A stretch of DNA of 64,000 bases from Paralichthys olivaceus (taxonomy: Eukaryota > Chordata > Actinopteri > Pleuronectiformes > Paralichthyidae): positions 8,000,501-8,064,500 of the forward strand of contig NC_091099.1 of assembly GCF_024713975.1 (NCBI RefSeq). Direction: 5' to 3'. The notes under the pieces were generated by a model. The model did not search any database and was not told where the DNA came from. It worked only from the letters and a program-made list of their open reading frames with translations. Every line of letters begins with the position of its first letter. Within the stretch, counting starts at the first letter, position 1. Shown piece after piece: positions 13,501-35,721 of the stretch. A program made the translations under genes and the position numbers.

Positions 13501-13580
13501 CGGGTCCTCCACTAACACTAACCAACCACACTAACCAGAGGGTAGACAGTTTGATCCCAGTCTCCTCCATCATCATGTGA
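13491..13580 (+). mobile_element. Degenerate tRNA-derived SINE fragment
   Basis: CTCAGTAGAGCGGG resembles the A-box region of teleost tRNA-derived SINEs. About 60 bases further on, a B-box-like TTTGATCCC is followed by CAGTCTCCTCC, the usual start of the tRNA-unrelated part of those elements. The body in between is expanded by ACTAAC/ACCA repeats, so the copy is old. A sister fragment lies at 43,034-43,094. Confidence 0.6.
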
Positions 13581-14306
13581 AGCACAATGAATGGGCATCT
13601 AGACATTAAAAGCACCATTTCAAAAGCCATTTATACCTGTGTGTATGGTAACGTAGGGGATAATACTGCAAATGTCACATTTGGCATGGTTGCTAAATCT
13701 AGGTCAAATTGCCAGTGCCTTCTTTGGCGACATTATTCTGTGCGCCTGCAGCTGAAACAACTGCACCAACAAGACTAGCTGCTCCGTTACAGTGTAGCTG
13801 GAAAATGAGGAAAGTTACAGTTTGCAGCTTTAAAAGGAAAACTGGTTTACTTGCAGAACTGGCGGCTGATGTCATAAAACTCTGTCACCAGAACCACACC
13901 CTGGAAGCTTGAAGTAATAATTGCAGCAGCTGGCTTTGAATGTGAGCCAGAGCTTCCAGTAGACCCCTCTCACTCATTCCAATAGGAAGTATTCATAACT
14001 TGTGTAGGTGCAAAATATAACAAGGCTCATCGACTGCATAAAAATGTCTCTTATAATTTAAAATCCCATTTACACCTTTACTGTAAGTGCGGACTGGCTA
14101 AATATTCAGCCCCAATTTTCACCCATCTGTTGTCATTTTAAAAAGTGAACAGGGGTTATGGGCTGTTCCACAAAAATCACCACGTCAGTTCCAACTCATC
14201 AGTTCCAGAAAAAACGAGCGACATAACTGGTCAAAGCTGTTGAAATGAACGATTCTCTGTTATCTGAATGCCCTGTGCAGGCGGCGTGGTTCATCTCTGT
14301 CATCCA

Positions 14307-26044
<11,738 letters not shown>

Positions 26045-26640
26045 GGTCACAGCTGGAAAACAGAGGGGAACAGTGAAACTAGACTGGAAGGAACTGAACA
26101 CAAATCTGTGTGGAGATACTGCTCTATAGCTAAAATTGTCCACCAGTGCCCAATTGATAAAAGTGCACAGCCCAATTGACTCTCATACAGACATGCCTGC
26201 ATCCCCTCACATATATCTTGTCTTCCAATAAATTAAATTATGGAATAATGTCCGTATTTTTAAGTAATTTCCCAATTTGGGATCAATAAAGTATATATCG
26301 CTAGACAACACAGGAAATCAGTTCAACGTGTTGTACAGGAAACACAATGACATCAATTCATTGTTAAATACGCCATGTGAGTGACTAACTGGAAGCAGAC
26401 ACGTGTTTCTCAGTGTTCACTGAATTCAACGTGATAAATATCAGATTCTCATCGCGACTCTTTAGCTCGTTGACGTCCCTGGCTCCAGGTTGGCTCCAGG
26501 TTAGCTAGCAGCACAGCTAACGTTCAGCAGCCCAGCGAATGAAATGACAAAAGAAAGGCGCTCGGTGGTGAGCCAGCAGGAAGCAGGGTTTTCATTCTTT
26601 AAGGAGAGAATCTAACCTCAGAAGCGACAGACTTGCCTGA
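26045..26640 (-). promoter_or_regulatory. C12orf4 5' leader and probable promoter
   Basis: A strong acceptor (CTGTTTTCCAG on the minus strand) ends just before 26,052, eight bases upstream of the ATG, so the 5' UTR is spliced and an untranslated exon lies to the right. A moderately GC-rich patch at about 26,440-26,640 contains a TGACGT CRE-like core near 26,471 and a possible donor (CTGAG then GTTAGA) near 26,612. The exact transcription start cannot be placed. Confidence 0.5.
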
Positions 26641-27200
26641 GTTTGAATGAACAGTATTTCATGTGTTTCCTGTGTGAAGAGCAGCGCTGTTGTTTGGTTG
26701 GGTCAGCTGACCGCTTCACTGCAAAGCTGTGTGACAACGACAGCACTTTCTTACATTTTCTGGGTTTCTGGGTTATCGATTGCGTATTAAAACTGACATT
26801 ACATACGCAACAAGAAAAATTAAGAAGTTTATAATTCTGTAAAATATTTTCGTTAGTCGGTTTTATGTACAAAGAAGATTTACAGAGTGACGAATCTGCT
26901 GTTGCCAAAGCTAAATTCACGAGAGGTTGGGTTTCCTTGTGCACTGCCGCCCCCTGCTGGCCAAAGTTGGTTCACGGTGGATGTTTATGAATGAAACTGA
27001 TATTTCTTGTTGATGAAAATATAGAAACTATACAAGTAAAGAATAATAGAAATGATGCAGCACTGTAACTGTGTATGAAGATCATTGTAGGAAGCTGGAG
27101 GGGTGGGAAAACATTCACGATAAATTTAAATTTTACCTATACAGTGTATTTCATTGGAAGAAAACTCAATGTTCTTCATATTGAAAGAATACATGAAAAC

Positions 27201-27215
27201 AAAATACAAGTATGC

Positions 27216-27248
<33 letters not shown>

Positions 27249-27288
27249 CTTGTATTTTTACATATGTATATATATATACATATGTAAA
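27201..27288. repeat. AT-rich cruciform-prone palindromes
   Basis: Arms AAAATACAAGTAT (27,201-27,213) and the complement (27,246-27,258) enclose an AT spacer. Directly after, 27,257-27,288 is a perfect 32-bp palindrome (TTTACATATG, a 12-bp TA core, CATATGTAAA) with no spacer. Confidence 0.95.
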
Positions 27289-27322
27289 GCTGTATACTAC
27301 AATTTAATCGTTTGGTGCTCAC

Positions 27323-27705
27323 AGTATAGTTACTCAAAAAGCAATTTTAACAACAATGCATTCATGTTTTGTAAGGAGTGCATTAAAAACTATTAGATGA
27401 GTCTTTCAACTAAAGTCATCAGGCCATTACCCTTTTAATAAACCAATGAGATATTACCTGAACCCTAAACGATCATCTTATTCTCTGGGCAGCCCGGAAG
27501 TTACACCACTGTTTATATTAATATGCATATTAACATAATAATACTTTACCACCTCTGTGAGTTAAATTATTGTTTAAACATAATACAAATACTTCACAAC
27601 CCCGTTAGTTACATTATTGATTACATATAAGAACTTATAAGTTCTTATATGTAATCATACTTAAAAACTCATTCACTTTTAAATAGCGTTTCATCTGATC
27701 CATAT
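27323..27705 (+). repeat. Local duplication, copy A
   Basis: This block shares ordered blocks with 28,942-29,303: TATAGTTACTCAAAAAGC, CAATGCATTCATG, AGATGAGTCTTTC, CAGGCCATTACC, ATTCTCTG, GTTAGTTACATTATTG, ACTCATTCAC and TTTCATCT. It lies about 700 bases upstream of the E2F4 start codon; copy B lies in E2F4 intron 1. Copy A also contains the 40-bp palindrome at 27,618-27,657, which copy B lacks. Confidence 0.85.
27618..27657. repeat. 40-bp perfect palindrome, no spacer
   Basis: TGATTACATATAAGAACTTA is followed immediately by its exact reverse complement. In copy B of the surrounding duplication (around 29,205-29,235) the matching place has only a single-arm sequence, so the palindrome appears to be a later inverted duplication within copy A. 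Confidence 0.95.
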
Positions 27706-28039
27706 AAATATATATACAGCATTTATATATTTATACTTTATAATACATTCGTATAGAAGAGCAAACATGAATGAAATACAAAATCTTGAGCGGACGTGTG
27801 TGGCTGAGGGAGGGTACTTGTGCGTGCACGATCATAGGCGCGCGCGCGTGTTTACTTCAAGTTTGAGTATGTAAGGGACATGTGTAACGTTATCCCTGCT
27901 ACAAAAATACGTAAAATCCTTATTTCACCACCTAGAAAATAAGCGAGTACCTACATAGTTACACTGAATGAATATGTTAAATATGTCGCCGGGTTAAGAA
28001 CTTTTCAGTGGTTTAATCTTTTTTTTAAACACGCTTTTG

Positions 28040-28364
28040 TGTTGTTACACGCTTTTGAACCGGTGTGACTCTTCGCAGACGATCCCTGCAGCGGTTGAAC
28101 CGTCCCGTCATACCTCGCGTGGCCAACGGCTCAGCACGGAACCCCGGATCACTGAACTGCTGCTCCAGCCTCAGCGCCTCGATCCAGGACTCTCCGAGGA
28201 GACAAACCCGGGTCCGACGAGCTCAGACAAACACCTGCTATCCGCCACACACTCCCCCCGGCCTGCTGTTCAACTGACCGCGGTGGTGGGGCGTGCTTTC
28301 CGGGGCTGGCTGGCTGGGTTTGGTCGGGGAGGCAGCAGGGGAAGCACGGAGCTGGTCCCGGGCG
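28040..28364 (+). promoter_or_regulatory. E2F4 promoter / 5' UTR, CpG-rich
   Basis: CpG frequency rises sharply from about 28,040 and stays high through exon 1 to about 28,560, typical of a housekeeping promoter. No TATA box is evident in the GC-rich part. A GCGCGCGCG run lies further upstream at about 27,838-27,849. The transcription start is not defined. Confidence 0.6.
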
Positions 28365-31300
28365 ATGATGGAACTGGAGTCGGCCAGTAACCGAGGCGAG
28401 CCGGGGGCAGCGGGGGACTCGCTGCAGCCGCCGACCCCGAGCAGGCACGAGAAGAGCCTGGGTCTGCTCACCACCAAGTTCGTGACTCTGCTCCAGGAGG
28501 CGAAGGACGGGGTGTTGGACCTGAAAGCGGTGAGCATGGAGCCCGGAGTCTTTGTTGTTAGCTAGCACATGTCAACATGAGCCCCATCGCTGTCGTTGGG
28601 CTTCATGCACTTTCGTTAGCTCGCCTGTTAGCCTAGCCTAGCCGTGTGACAGGCTAATTTGAATGGGCTTTAATCACCGCCATGTAGCTGGGTTCATTTT
28701 AAAGATTAAATACTGTTTACTTGGGATTTCACGTGTGTGAAAGTGCAGCGGAGTGAGATTATGAACTGAACCTCGAGGAAACCGGTGAACTTTCCCCACT
28801 CTGCCCCCCGCAGTCTCACAGTGTAAAAAGTGGGTCATCTTTTGTCGTTCCCCTTGTGAGCTAACGCGACTGCATCTTCACACATGAACAACTTTTCTCT
28901 GATTCACAACGTCAAGATCATTTAACAGCTCACTCCGATTGGTATAGTTATTCAAAAAGCGTGTGATTTCAACGACAATGCATTCATGTCATGGCTAAAA
29001 GTACTTTAAATAACACAAGATGAGTCTTTCCACTATAACATTCAGGCCATTACCTTTAAATAAACTATTATCTAATTCTCTGAACAGCCTGTTAGTCACA
29101 TTACTGTTTATATATAACATAGAAATACTTTACACCCCCTGTTAGTTACATTACTGTTTATATATAACATAGAAATACTTTACACCCCGTTAGTTACATT
29201 ATTGTTAATATATGATTACATATTAATACTTAAAACCCTTCTCAGCCAGTGACACCAAGTCTCAAACTCATTCACCTTAAATTTGGGTTTCATCTAAATC
29301 CTAGATTAATAAAAACAAATATAATTATTGTAACTTAATTCACAGAGCACTTTTCAACACCATGTTGCTACACAACAAGAAAACAAATGGTTTAAAGACA
29401 GAAGTAAGTACATAGTTGCTAATGTTATTGGGGATAAAACCAATAATACAAATTAAGACACTTAACCAAATATCATAATAAATAGCAGCATTTTTATCAA
29501 ACACAGCCATCCATGTTTTTTTCTCTCTCTGCCAGAACCAGAGAACCAGATGGGAGCTTGAGCAGCCAAGCATTACTTGACATAACAGAACTGTTTCCTT
29601 TTCACTGTGACCTCAGTGACTTGGCGGACAGATTGGCTTCATAGCTGCTGAAACTCGTGGAGGCACTTTGCTTTGCTAATAACAATAAAATACCAGCCAC
29701 CACTTGTGGGTTTGTTCCCTCGTGCTGTCATTTCAATAAAACAGTTGAATGAATTCTGAAACAAAAACACATAACCACAGAAGAGAGATTAGCTTTCTTA
29801 TATCAGATATTATCTCAAACGTCAGGTGAATGATGTGATAATTCCATTCAAACTTACTTTTAGACGCAGTAAGGAGTCGCATGGAGAGCTCGCATTGGAG
29901 TCTCTTTATAAATAAGGGTTTGGTATGCATATTGATTTTAATTATATTGCCTCTCACTTGTGACTCCCACAGCCACACTGAAGCGAGTCTATATTTTCTG
30001 CATTAATGAATAATAAATATATGTAATGTGAACTATTGAATAACAATCCTTATAATTTACTGTCATTAAGCAGGTCTGCGACTTTTTTACCCACAGGGCC
30101 TGCTGTCAAAGCCGAGGCTTATCAGCACCAGCCTTATGGTTGTCATTAGTTTGTTAAACTCTTAAGTGTTTGGGTGGTGGAACTTTTTGGTTGTGGGGCA
30201 TTGAACTTGTTGGCACTGAAACAGCAGTCCCTTTTTGTATGTGCTCTCAGTTGAGTGAGAGTCTGCTGAAGGAGATTGCAGTAATCTCAATTGTATTTTT
30301 TATTACTTTTGTTCTGTCACTCAGGCTGCAGACACCTTGGCAGTGAGGCAGAAACGACGTATTTACGATATCACTAATGTGCTGGAGGGAATAGGACTCA
30401 TTGAGAAGAAATCCAAGAACAGCATCCAATGGAAGTAAGTCGACTGTGCATTGTTTAGTGTCAGGAAACTCGTTCCATAACTACACAGGGACTAACAATG
30501 ACAAAAACAACAGTATCCAAAAGAATGTCTTTGTTTTCCCTGCACAAAAAGATGATGTATATTTTCATTGCAATTGTGAATTGAAAAAGTTTTCCTCCAC
30601 AATTTGCAAAGTGAGGGCTGATTATACTGTGGAGTTTTGTCCTGACCTCACAAGGCATTTATCACAGAAATGTGAACGTGTTAAGGTAGTGAGAGTACAG
30701 ACCTGTGTGACACCATACTGTTAAACATGTGTCTTATAAGCATGTGAACTAAACCCTTATCACGTCGTCCATGTTTTCATGTAACATGAAAATATTAAAG
30801 CTGATTAGAGACGACTAATGAGATGATTCTTCTGATGGCATATAATCCACGTGCGTGCTTCTGTTTTTGTATTGATCCATCTGTGTGATAAACATGCACA
30901 TGATAGTGTGACTGTATTTGAGTTATAGAGAAATTACTTTGTTTTGGCTCTTTATGCCCACTGGGTTTGAAATTAAAAATGAGGATGAGGGAAAATGTTA
31001 TGAATGAAATGTTAAATCAAATATATATTATATATTATATCTATCACTATAGATATAATATATATATATATATATATCTATAGTTCAAGCTGCGGTGAAC
31101 TACATTAGTCAGAACGAAATCCCCTTCTTAAAGCAGCTATATCCGCTGTCGTCAAACTTATCAGAGCAAATGAATCATTTGCCAAGACAACGTGAATAAG
31201 AAAGAATCCTCTTACTTGTATCAATGATTAAATAGTGTGTTCATGAGTGTGTGTGAGTCTGTACTTTGCCTGCACGTGACCATGTATTTGTCTCTTGTAT

Positions 31301-34300
31301 TTTAGGGGTGTAGGTCCGGGCTGTAACACCAGGGAGATAGCAGATAAGCTGATTGATCTGAAGGCAGAGTTGGACGATCTGGCTCTCAGGGAACACGAGC
31401 TGGACCAGCAGAGAGTCTGGGTTCAGCAGAGCATCAAGAACGTCACAGACGACTCCAACAATAGTCCATATCCTTCACTGCACACTGTGTTTGAGTCCAT
31501 TCCAGTTTGAAACAGTTTTCCAGTGATATATCCAATGGCCAGCACGAGTTCAACATGTGTGTTTCTTTAAGCCGAACTACAACTATGTGACCACTTGGCT
31601 TGATCACTTGGGTTGTTCTTTCCTCCAGAGCCACAGATGTTATTCTTGTCAACATTTCTGGAGATGCGTCAGCTGTAATAAAAGCACATCTGATAAATAT
31701 AGTGCTGTTAATTTCACCTGTTAATGGAAAATACGTAGTGAATTTACTGACTCACAGCAGTAGCAGATTGCTGACTGCAGAGGAACGTTGGTACTGACGT
31801 TCAGCCAGGGTCTTTTTTGTTCTGCATAGATTCGACAGCCAATTTTATCCCAGGGATAAAGTGCTCCTGAACAAGTACAACAGTGTTAAACTGTGTGAAA
31901 ACATTTGCAAACATGTAGTTATGAAGTCCTCACTATGCTCATAATAGTCGTTTGCTCGGTGTAAAAAAAAAAAAAAAAAAAAAAATCTACTCATGGCCGG
32001 TATTTTTGTGCATATGGTCGCCGGTGGCACAGAGCAACAATAGATATGATGACAAAACAGAGAAATGTATCCAATCTCAACACCATCTGGCATCTCATAG
32101 TGGATTATCCAAGGCATTACATCCACACAGATTCTGCCAGCTCTGTCCTGGCCGTTTAAAGGTGCCCTCCACTCATTTAACACCTAAAAATCATGGAGAG
32201 TATTACTTGTAATTACAGCTATATTTTGACTTCAGTGCTCCTGGAAGAAGCTTAATGAAGTCTGAGAAAGTAACCTGAATGATGTCATCAGTTGTTTCCT
32301 TGTTGGAAGCAGACATTTAGTTTCAGTAAAGCAAGAATAGGCAAAAACTACTGGAGCGATTGCCACATGGTGGAAGGGTGCAATATGGGTCAGGGAAGAA
32401 ACCGTTTCATTTTGGTATAGCTCCCTGATCAGTTTTTTAACATTACAAGAGAGGATGTTTTTCAATATTTTCATTGATTTCTCAGAGAATAATTCATTGA
32501 TCTTGATTGAATCAGGCACAAGACTATCTATGACATTTGGTGCAGTAACCTGTCCCTGGTAAACCTCATCATATTAAGTACAAAGCTGTATCTTTGACAA
32601 ACTTTGCTGCAAGGAACCTTAACATGTGTATACTATGGCATATGTAAAACATGAAGACCTCTGTGGAGCCTTTAAAGGTATTTTTCAAAATGATCTCTTT
32701 TCATTCTCATTTCTGTTACATGTGTTAACACTTATCACAACTAATCATTTCTTTATTTTGCAGGTGACACACTTCTAGCAATTCGCGCTCCCATCGGCAC
32801 ACAGCTAGAGGTGCCCATACCAGAAGCTGTAAGTGTGGTGTGCTTAGAGTGTAAGTCATGTCCACTTCTTTTGTCTCGTGTCACTGATTTGAGTGTCTGT
32901 GTTTATCCAGGTCCTCAATGGGCAAAGGAAATACCAGATCCGTCTCAAGAGTTCATCTGGTCCCATCGAGGTTTTGCTGGTCAATAAGGACCCGTCCAGT
33001 GCCTCTCCTGTCGTTCTGCCCGTCCCTCCTCCAGATGACGTCCTTCAGAACCTCCCAGCACCACCTACCTCCCAGCCAGTCACTGCTGCCTCACAGGTCC
33101 ACAAAACTGTTACCTATCACTTTGCAATTACCGCTATCTCGCACCCTGATTACTTAAGCACTGTTCAATGTTGACTGGATATTCACTCTCAAAACATCTG
33201 TCTTTATTGAGGCAGTAAAGAGGACGAGAAAAAGAAACTGATCCCAAGATTGCAAAATTTAGGCTAAGGCTCTACTGAGAGCCATTCTAGTTTTTTAATT
33301 ATAGCCTATTGTTTTTCGTTGTGCATCTCTCCACCCTGCAGGTCCCTAAATCAGCTCCAGTCCCTTGTACAAAACCTGGTCCTGCCACAACATCAGACTC
33401 AGTGACAGGTAGGGGGTTTCAACACATTTTACTGTCAAAGATAATTCCCTTTCATAAAATCTCCTCATTTCAACTGAATCATTTGTAATTGTAACATGAT
33501 ATCAGGCCCCACTGTTACCATAGTAATTTACAGCGTGGCGTGGCTTTTGTTTTATTTCAGAAGTGACGAGCACGACGCCACTCAGCCCTACAACAGATAC
33601 GCCTGCTACAGTCACTCAGCAGCTTCAGTCTTCTGCCTCATTGGATGGATCTGCATCCTCTTCTGCTTCTGCAATATTTGAACCAATTAAGTCGGATCCA
33701 TCTGAATGTAAGTCTCTGAGCCTCAGTCCATGTGACATCTGTTCTTAAGAATTGAAGATGTATAATGTTGAAGAAAACACATACCCATAGAACTTGAATA
33801 AGAAATAATTATTATAACATTATTAAGGTTAAAGTAAGTTATTCTGTAAGATTAAAGTTTTCATATCTGCAAATACTAACACCAATACCATTATGTTTGA
33901 AAGGCTCATGTCGGCCCCCTAAGTAACAACTCTGTCGGGCTCTGCACTTAACTATGTTTCTGTATAGCTAACAATTCGGTTTTGGTTCCCTTCTAGTACT
34001 GGATTTCCCCAAAGACCTCTCAGAAATGTTTGATCCAACAAGAGGTAAACATGTCTTTAGTTTTTCCACTAATTAGATTTTTTTCTCCTCCACTGACTGT
34101 GCAGTTACTTGTGTCACATCTTCTCAGTGTGCTGCAGATTGACTTTTAAAAAAGGTTACTCAGTCCTGTTCTCTCTCTGACAGAGATCATAAGCGGAGAT
34201 TTGCTGGAGGACTTGATGTCATCAGAGGGTACGTTTGCTTACAGTCACACTGATGGTGAAGCAAATGACAAGTACTGTAAATGAATTAGTTGTATATAGT

Positions 34301-34514
34301 CTGTGTAACAAAGAGGCTTTTCCAGACATGTCAGCACAAGTCTTCTTTTTATGCATCTTACGTGTCTCATCTATTTCTTTTGTCTGTTTCACCTCCAGTG
34401 TTCTCGCCGCTCCTCCGTCTGTCCCCTCCGCCCAGCGACCACGACTACATATACAACCTGGATGAGACAGAAGGCCTGTGCGACCTCTTTGACGTGCCCA
34501 TTCTCAACCTCTGA
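28365..34514 (+). CDS. e2f4: Transcription factor E2F4 (384 aa, 11 coding exons)
   Basis: E2F4 binds E2F sites in the nucleus as a heterodimer with DP proteins and recruits p107/p130 to repress cell-cycle genes. The winged-helix DNA-binding domain is at about residues 25-92 ([34 protein letters not shown] at 66-84). A leucine-rich dimerisation region lies at about 95-140 and the marked box at about 148-205 ([30 protein letters not shown]). The acidic C-terminus has the pocket-protein motif [14 protein letters not shown]. That ending and [16 protein letters not shown] separate it from E2F5. Exons: 28365-28529, 30325-30434, 31306-31467, 32634-32677, 32764-32828, 32911-33096, 33342-33408, 33561-33707, 33997-34044, 34184-34228, 34399-34514. 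The intron between exons 3 and 4 is U12-type AT-AC; the others are GT-AG. Tandem ATGs open the frame; the first (28,365) has G at -3. The serine tract that is long in human E2F4 is short and mixed here. Confidence 0.97.
28942..29303 (+). repeat. Local duplication, copy B (with internal minisatellite)
   Basis: Partner of the block at 27,323-27,705. It contains about three tandem copies of a unit of roughly 55 bases built on GTTAGTTACATTACTG, a TTTATATATAACATAG stretch and AAATACTTTACACCCC; two units are nearly identical (about 29,088-29,190). It lies in E2F4 intron 1. Confidence 0.85.
31021..31082. repeat. TA-rich hairpin in E2F4 intron 2
   Basis: Sixteen-base arms at 31,029-31,044 and 31,049-31,064 are separated by CACT, followed by a pure TA run. 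No coding content. Confidence 0.85.
31468..32633 (+). other. U12-type (AT-AC) intron of E2F4
   Basis: The intron begins ATATCCTT (31,468-31,475), an exact match to the minor-class AT-AC donor consensus. It ends ATAC at 32,633. A branch-site match AACCTTAAC lies at 32,615-32,623, with the branch A about 11 bases from the intron end, inside the short window typical of U12 introns. Joining 31,467 to 32,634 restores [15 protein letters not shown], matching the conserved marked-box start. No GT-AG alternative gives an open frame across this point. Confidence 0.92.
31962..31985. repeat. Poly(A) run inside the U12 intron
   Basis: About 24 consecutive A residues within E2F4 intron 3. No adjacent SINE body is recognisable. 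Confidence 0.9.
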
Positions 34515-34694
34515 CCCCTGAGATTTTTGTCAGAGTGGGAAACCGTTGCCCTTACATGCTGATCTACCTTCAGTGTCCCCCCCCCCCCCCTCACTGACAT
34601 TGAAGGTAAGAGGAGGTGCAGGGAAGCCAACATGATCTCGTGAGCCTTCAAGGACACGTCTGCACTGACGCGGTGAGCTCAAGCTGAGCTTCAC

Positions 34695-34964
34695 CAGACA
34701 GTAGCTCGATGTTTAGCCTCATGAAGAAATTCAGATGAGAACAAAATGTTTTATTCCCTTCTTTTCCAAGGAAACAGAGTCACAAATGGCAAATAATTAT
34801 ATTTTTGGATTCTTGTGTATTATAAATCCTTATGTTTATGTTTATTAGCTTTCTCGTGAGCGAATGTGTGTCAGCATTCTTTACATGTGGTTGGTTGTGA
34901 GTCTGTGTGCCTGCTTGTTGTTTTGTATTGAACACTCTTATTCTGAGTCAGACATCTGCAGGTA
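34695..34964 (+). repeat. 3' UTR block duplicated at 37,441
   Basis: This block runs from CAGACAGTAGCTCGATGTTT to TTCTGAGTCAGACATCTGCA. The same series of blocks recurs at 37,441-37,707 with scattered substitutions and small deletions, in the same orientation. Confidence 0.9.
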
Positions 34965-35669
34965 AAAAAAAAAAAAAAAAAGAGAAACCTATCGGAGCAT
35001 AGCCTTTATCACCTGGCAGCTGCTCTCACGTGGCTTAAACGAGTCCAAACTTAGCTGGTGAAATATGCACTGTCCTCATGTACATAGAGAATATATATTT
35101 TGTAAAACCAGCACGCAAGATTATTGTGATATTATGAATGACACAGGCAGAGCAATAGATACCAGACACAGGTGATCATACTGTTCGTATGAAGTGCTTT
35201 GTTTTAAATAATGGTGCTGGTCTTTGGCCCCGTTCAAATCTGGTCCTAGCATCCGTCCCGAGAAACCTGATCATAAGTGAACAGCGCTAAGTACACAGTG
35301 ACATTAAAATACGTCCTGAATGTGTGTCCTGTAATCACCTGTCAGGTCTGAGTTTACGGATGTCACTTTCTGTTTGTTTGTGGCGTGCAACAGAAAGAAA
35401 GCAAAAAGAGCTGGGCACAGTGCCGCGTATCCAAATGTGAAGTGAATATCGCTGATCACATTTCGCCGAAGTTGAACTCCACGCGAAGCCACAATGTGAT
35501 TTGCCTTAACGTTCTATTCGCCCCCACGCTCCACGTATGAATGAATGTCTGAAGCTTTTTTAGAAAGATTTTACCAATTTAAGAAAAGAATCAGTCATTC
35601 TGTGGTGATCGGTGTTGAAGTTGTGGCGCTGGCTAAAGGCAAATCAACTTTTTGGCGCTGAGAAGCTGA

Positions 35670-35721
35670 CCACTGACCTGCCGCAGTCTTCATTTGTTAT
35701 GAAACTGCAGCAGGTCAGTGG
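35670..35721. repeat. Long-stem fold-back downstream of E2F4
   Basis: The 18-base left arm CCACTGACCTGCCGCAGT (35,670-35,687) pairs with ACTGCAGCAGGTCAGTGG (35,704-35,721) with one mismatch and a 16-base loop. If transcribed in the E2F4 3' UTR it would form a stable hairpin. Confidence 0.9.

Noticed and set aside
13491..13580. Possible tRNA gene
   Set aside because: A- and B-box-like motifs are too far apart, and no cloverleaf or acceptor stem forms. It fits a decayed SINE.
28293..28364. Upstream in-frame extension of E2F4 exon 1
   Set aside because: The frame is open but has no ATG there (it opens on GTG). The first ATG is at 28,365, and known E2F4 proteins begin shortly before the [10 protein letters not shown] block.
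28037..28568. Several overlapping frames of 70-140 codons on both strands around E2F4 exon 1
   Set aside because: High GC content suppresses stops. Only the E2F4 frame from 28,365 is supported by homology and splicing.
31306..31510. Extended frame past E2F4 exon 3 ending in a stop near 31,508
   Set aside because: The extra residues do not resemble E2F4. The frame crosses the U12 donor ATATCCTT, so this is intron read-through.
32440..32510. Peptide [10 protein letters not shown] resembling the E2F marked-box THEDIC segment
   Set aside because: It has no usable acceptor and no donor, and it lies in an interspersed-repeat fragment. The true segment YVKHEDLC is at 32,641.
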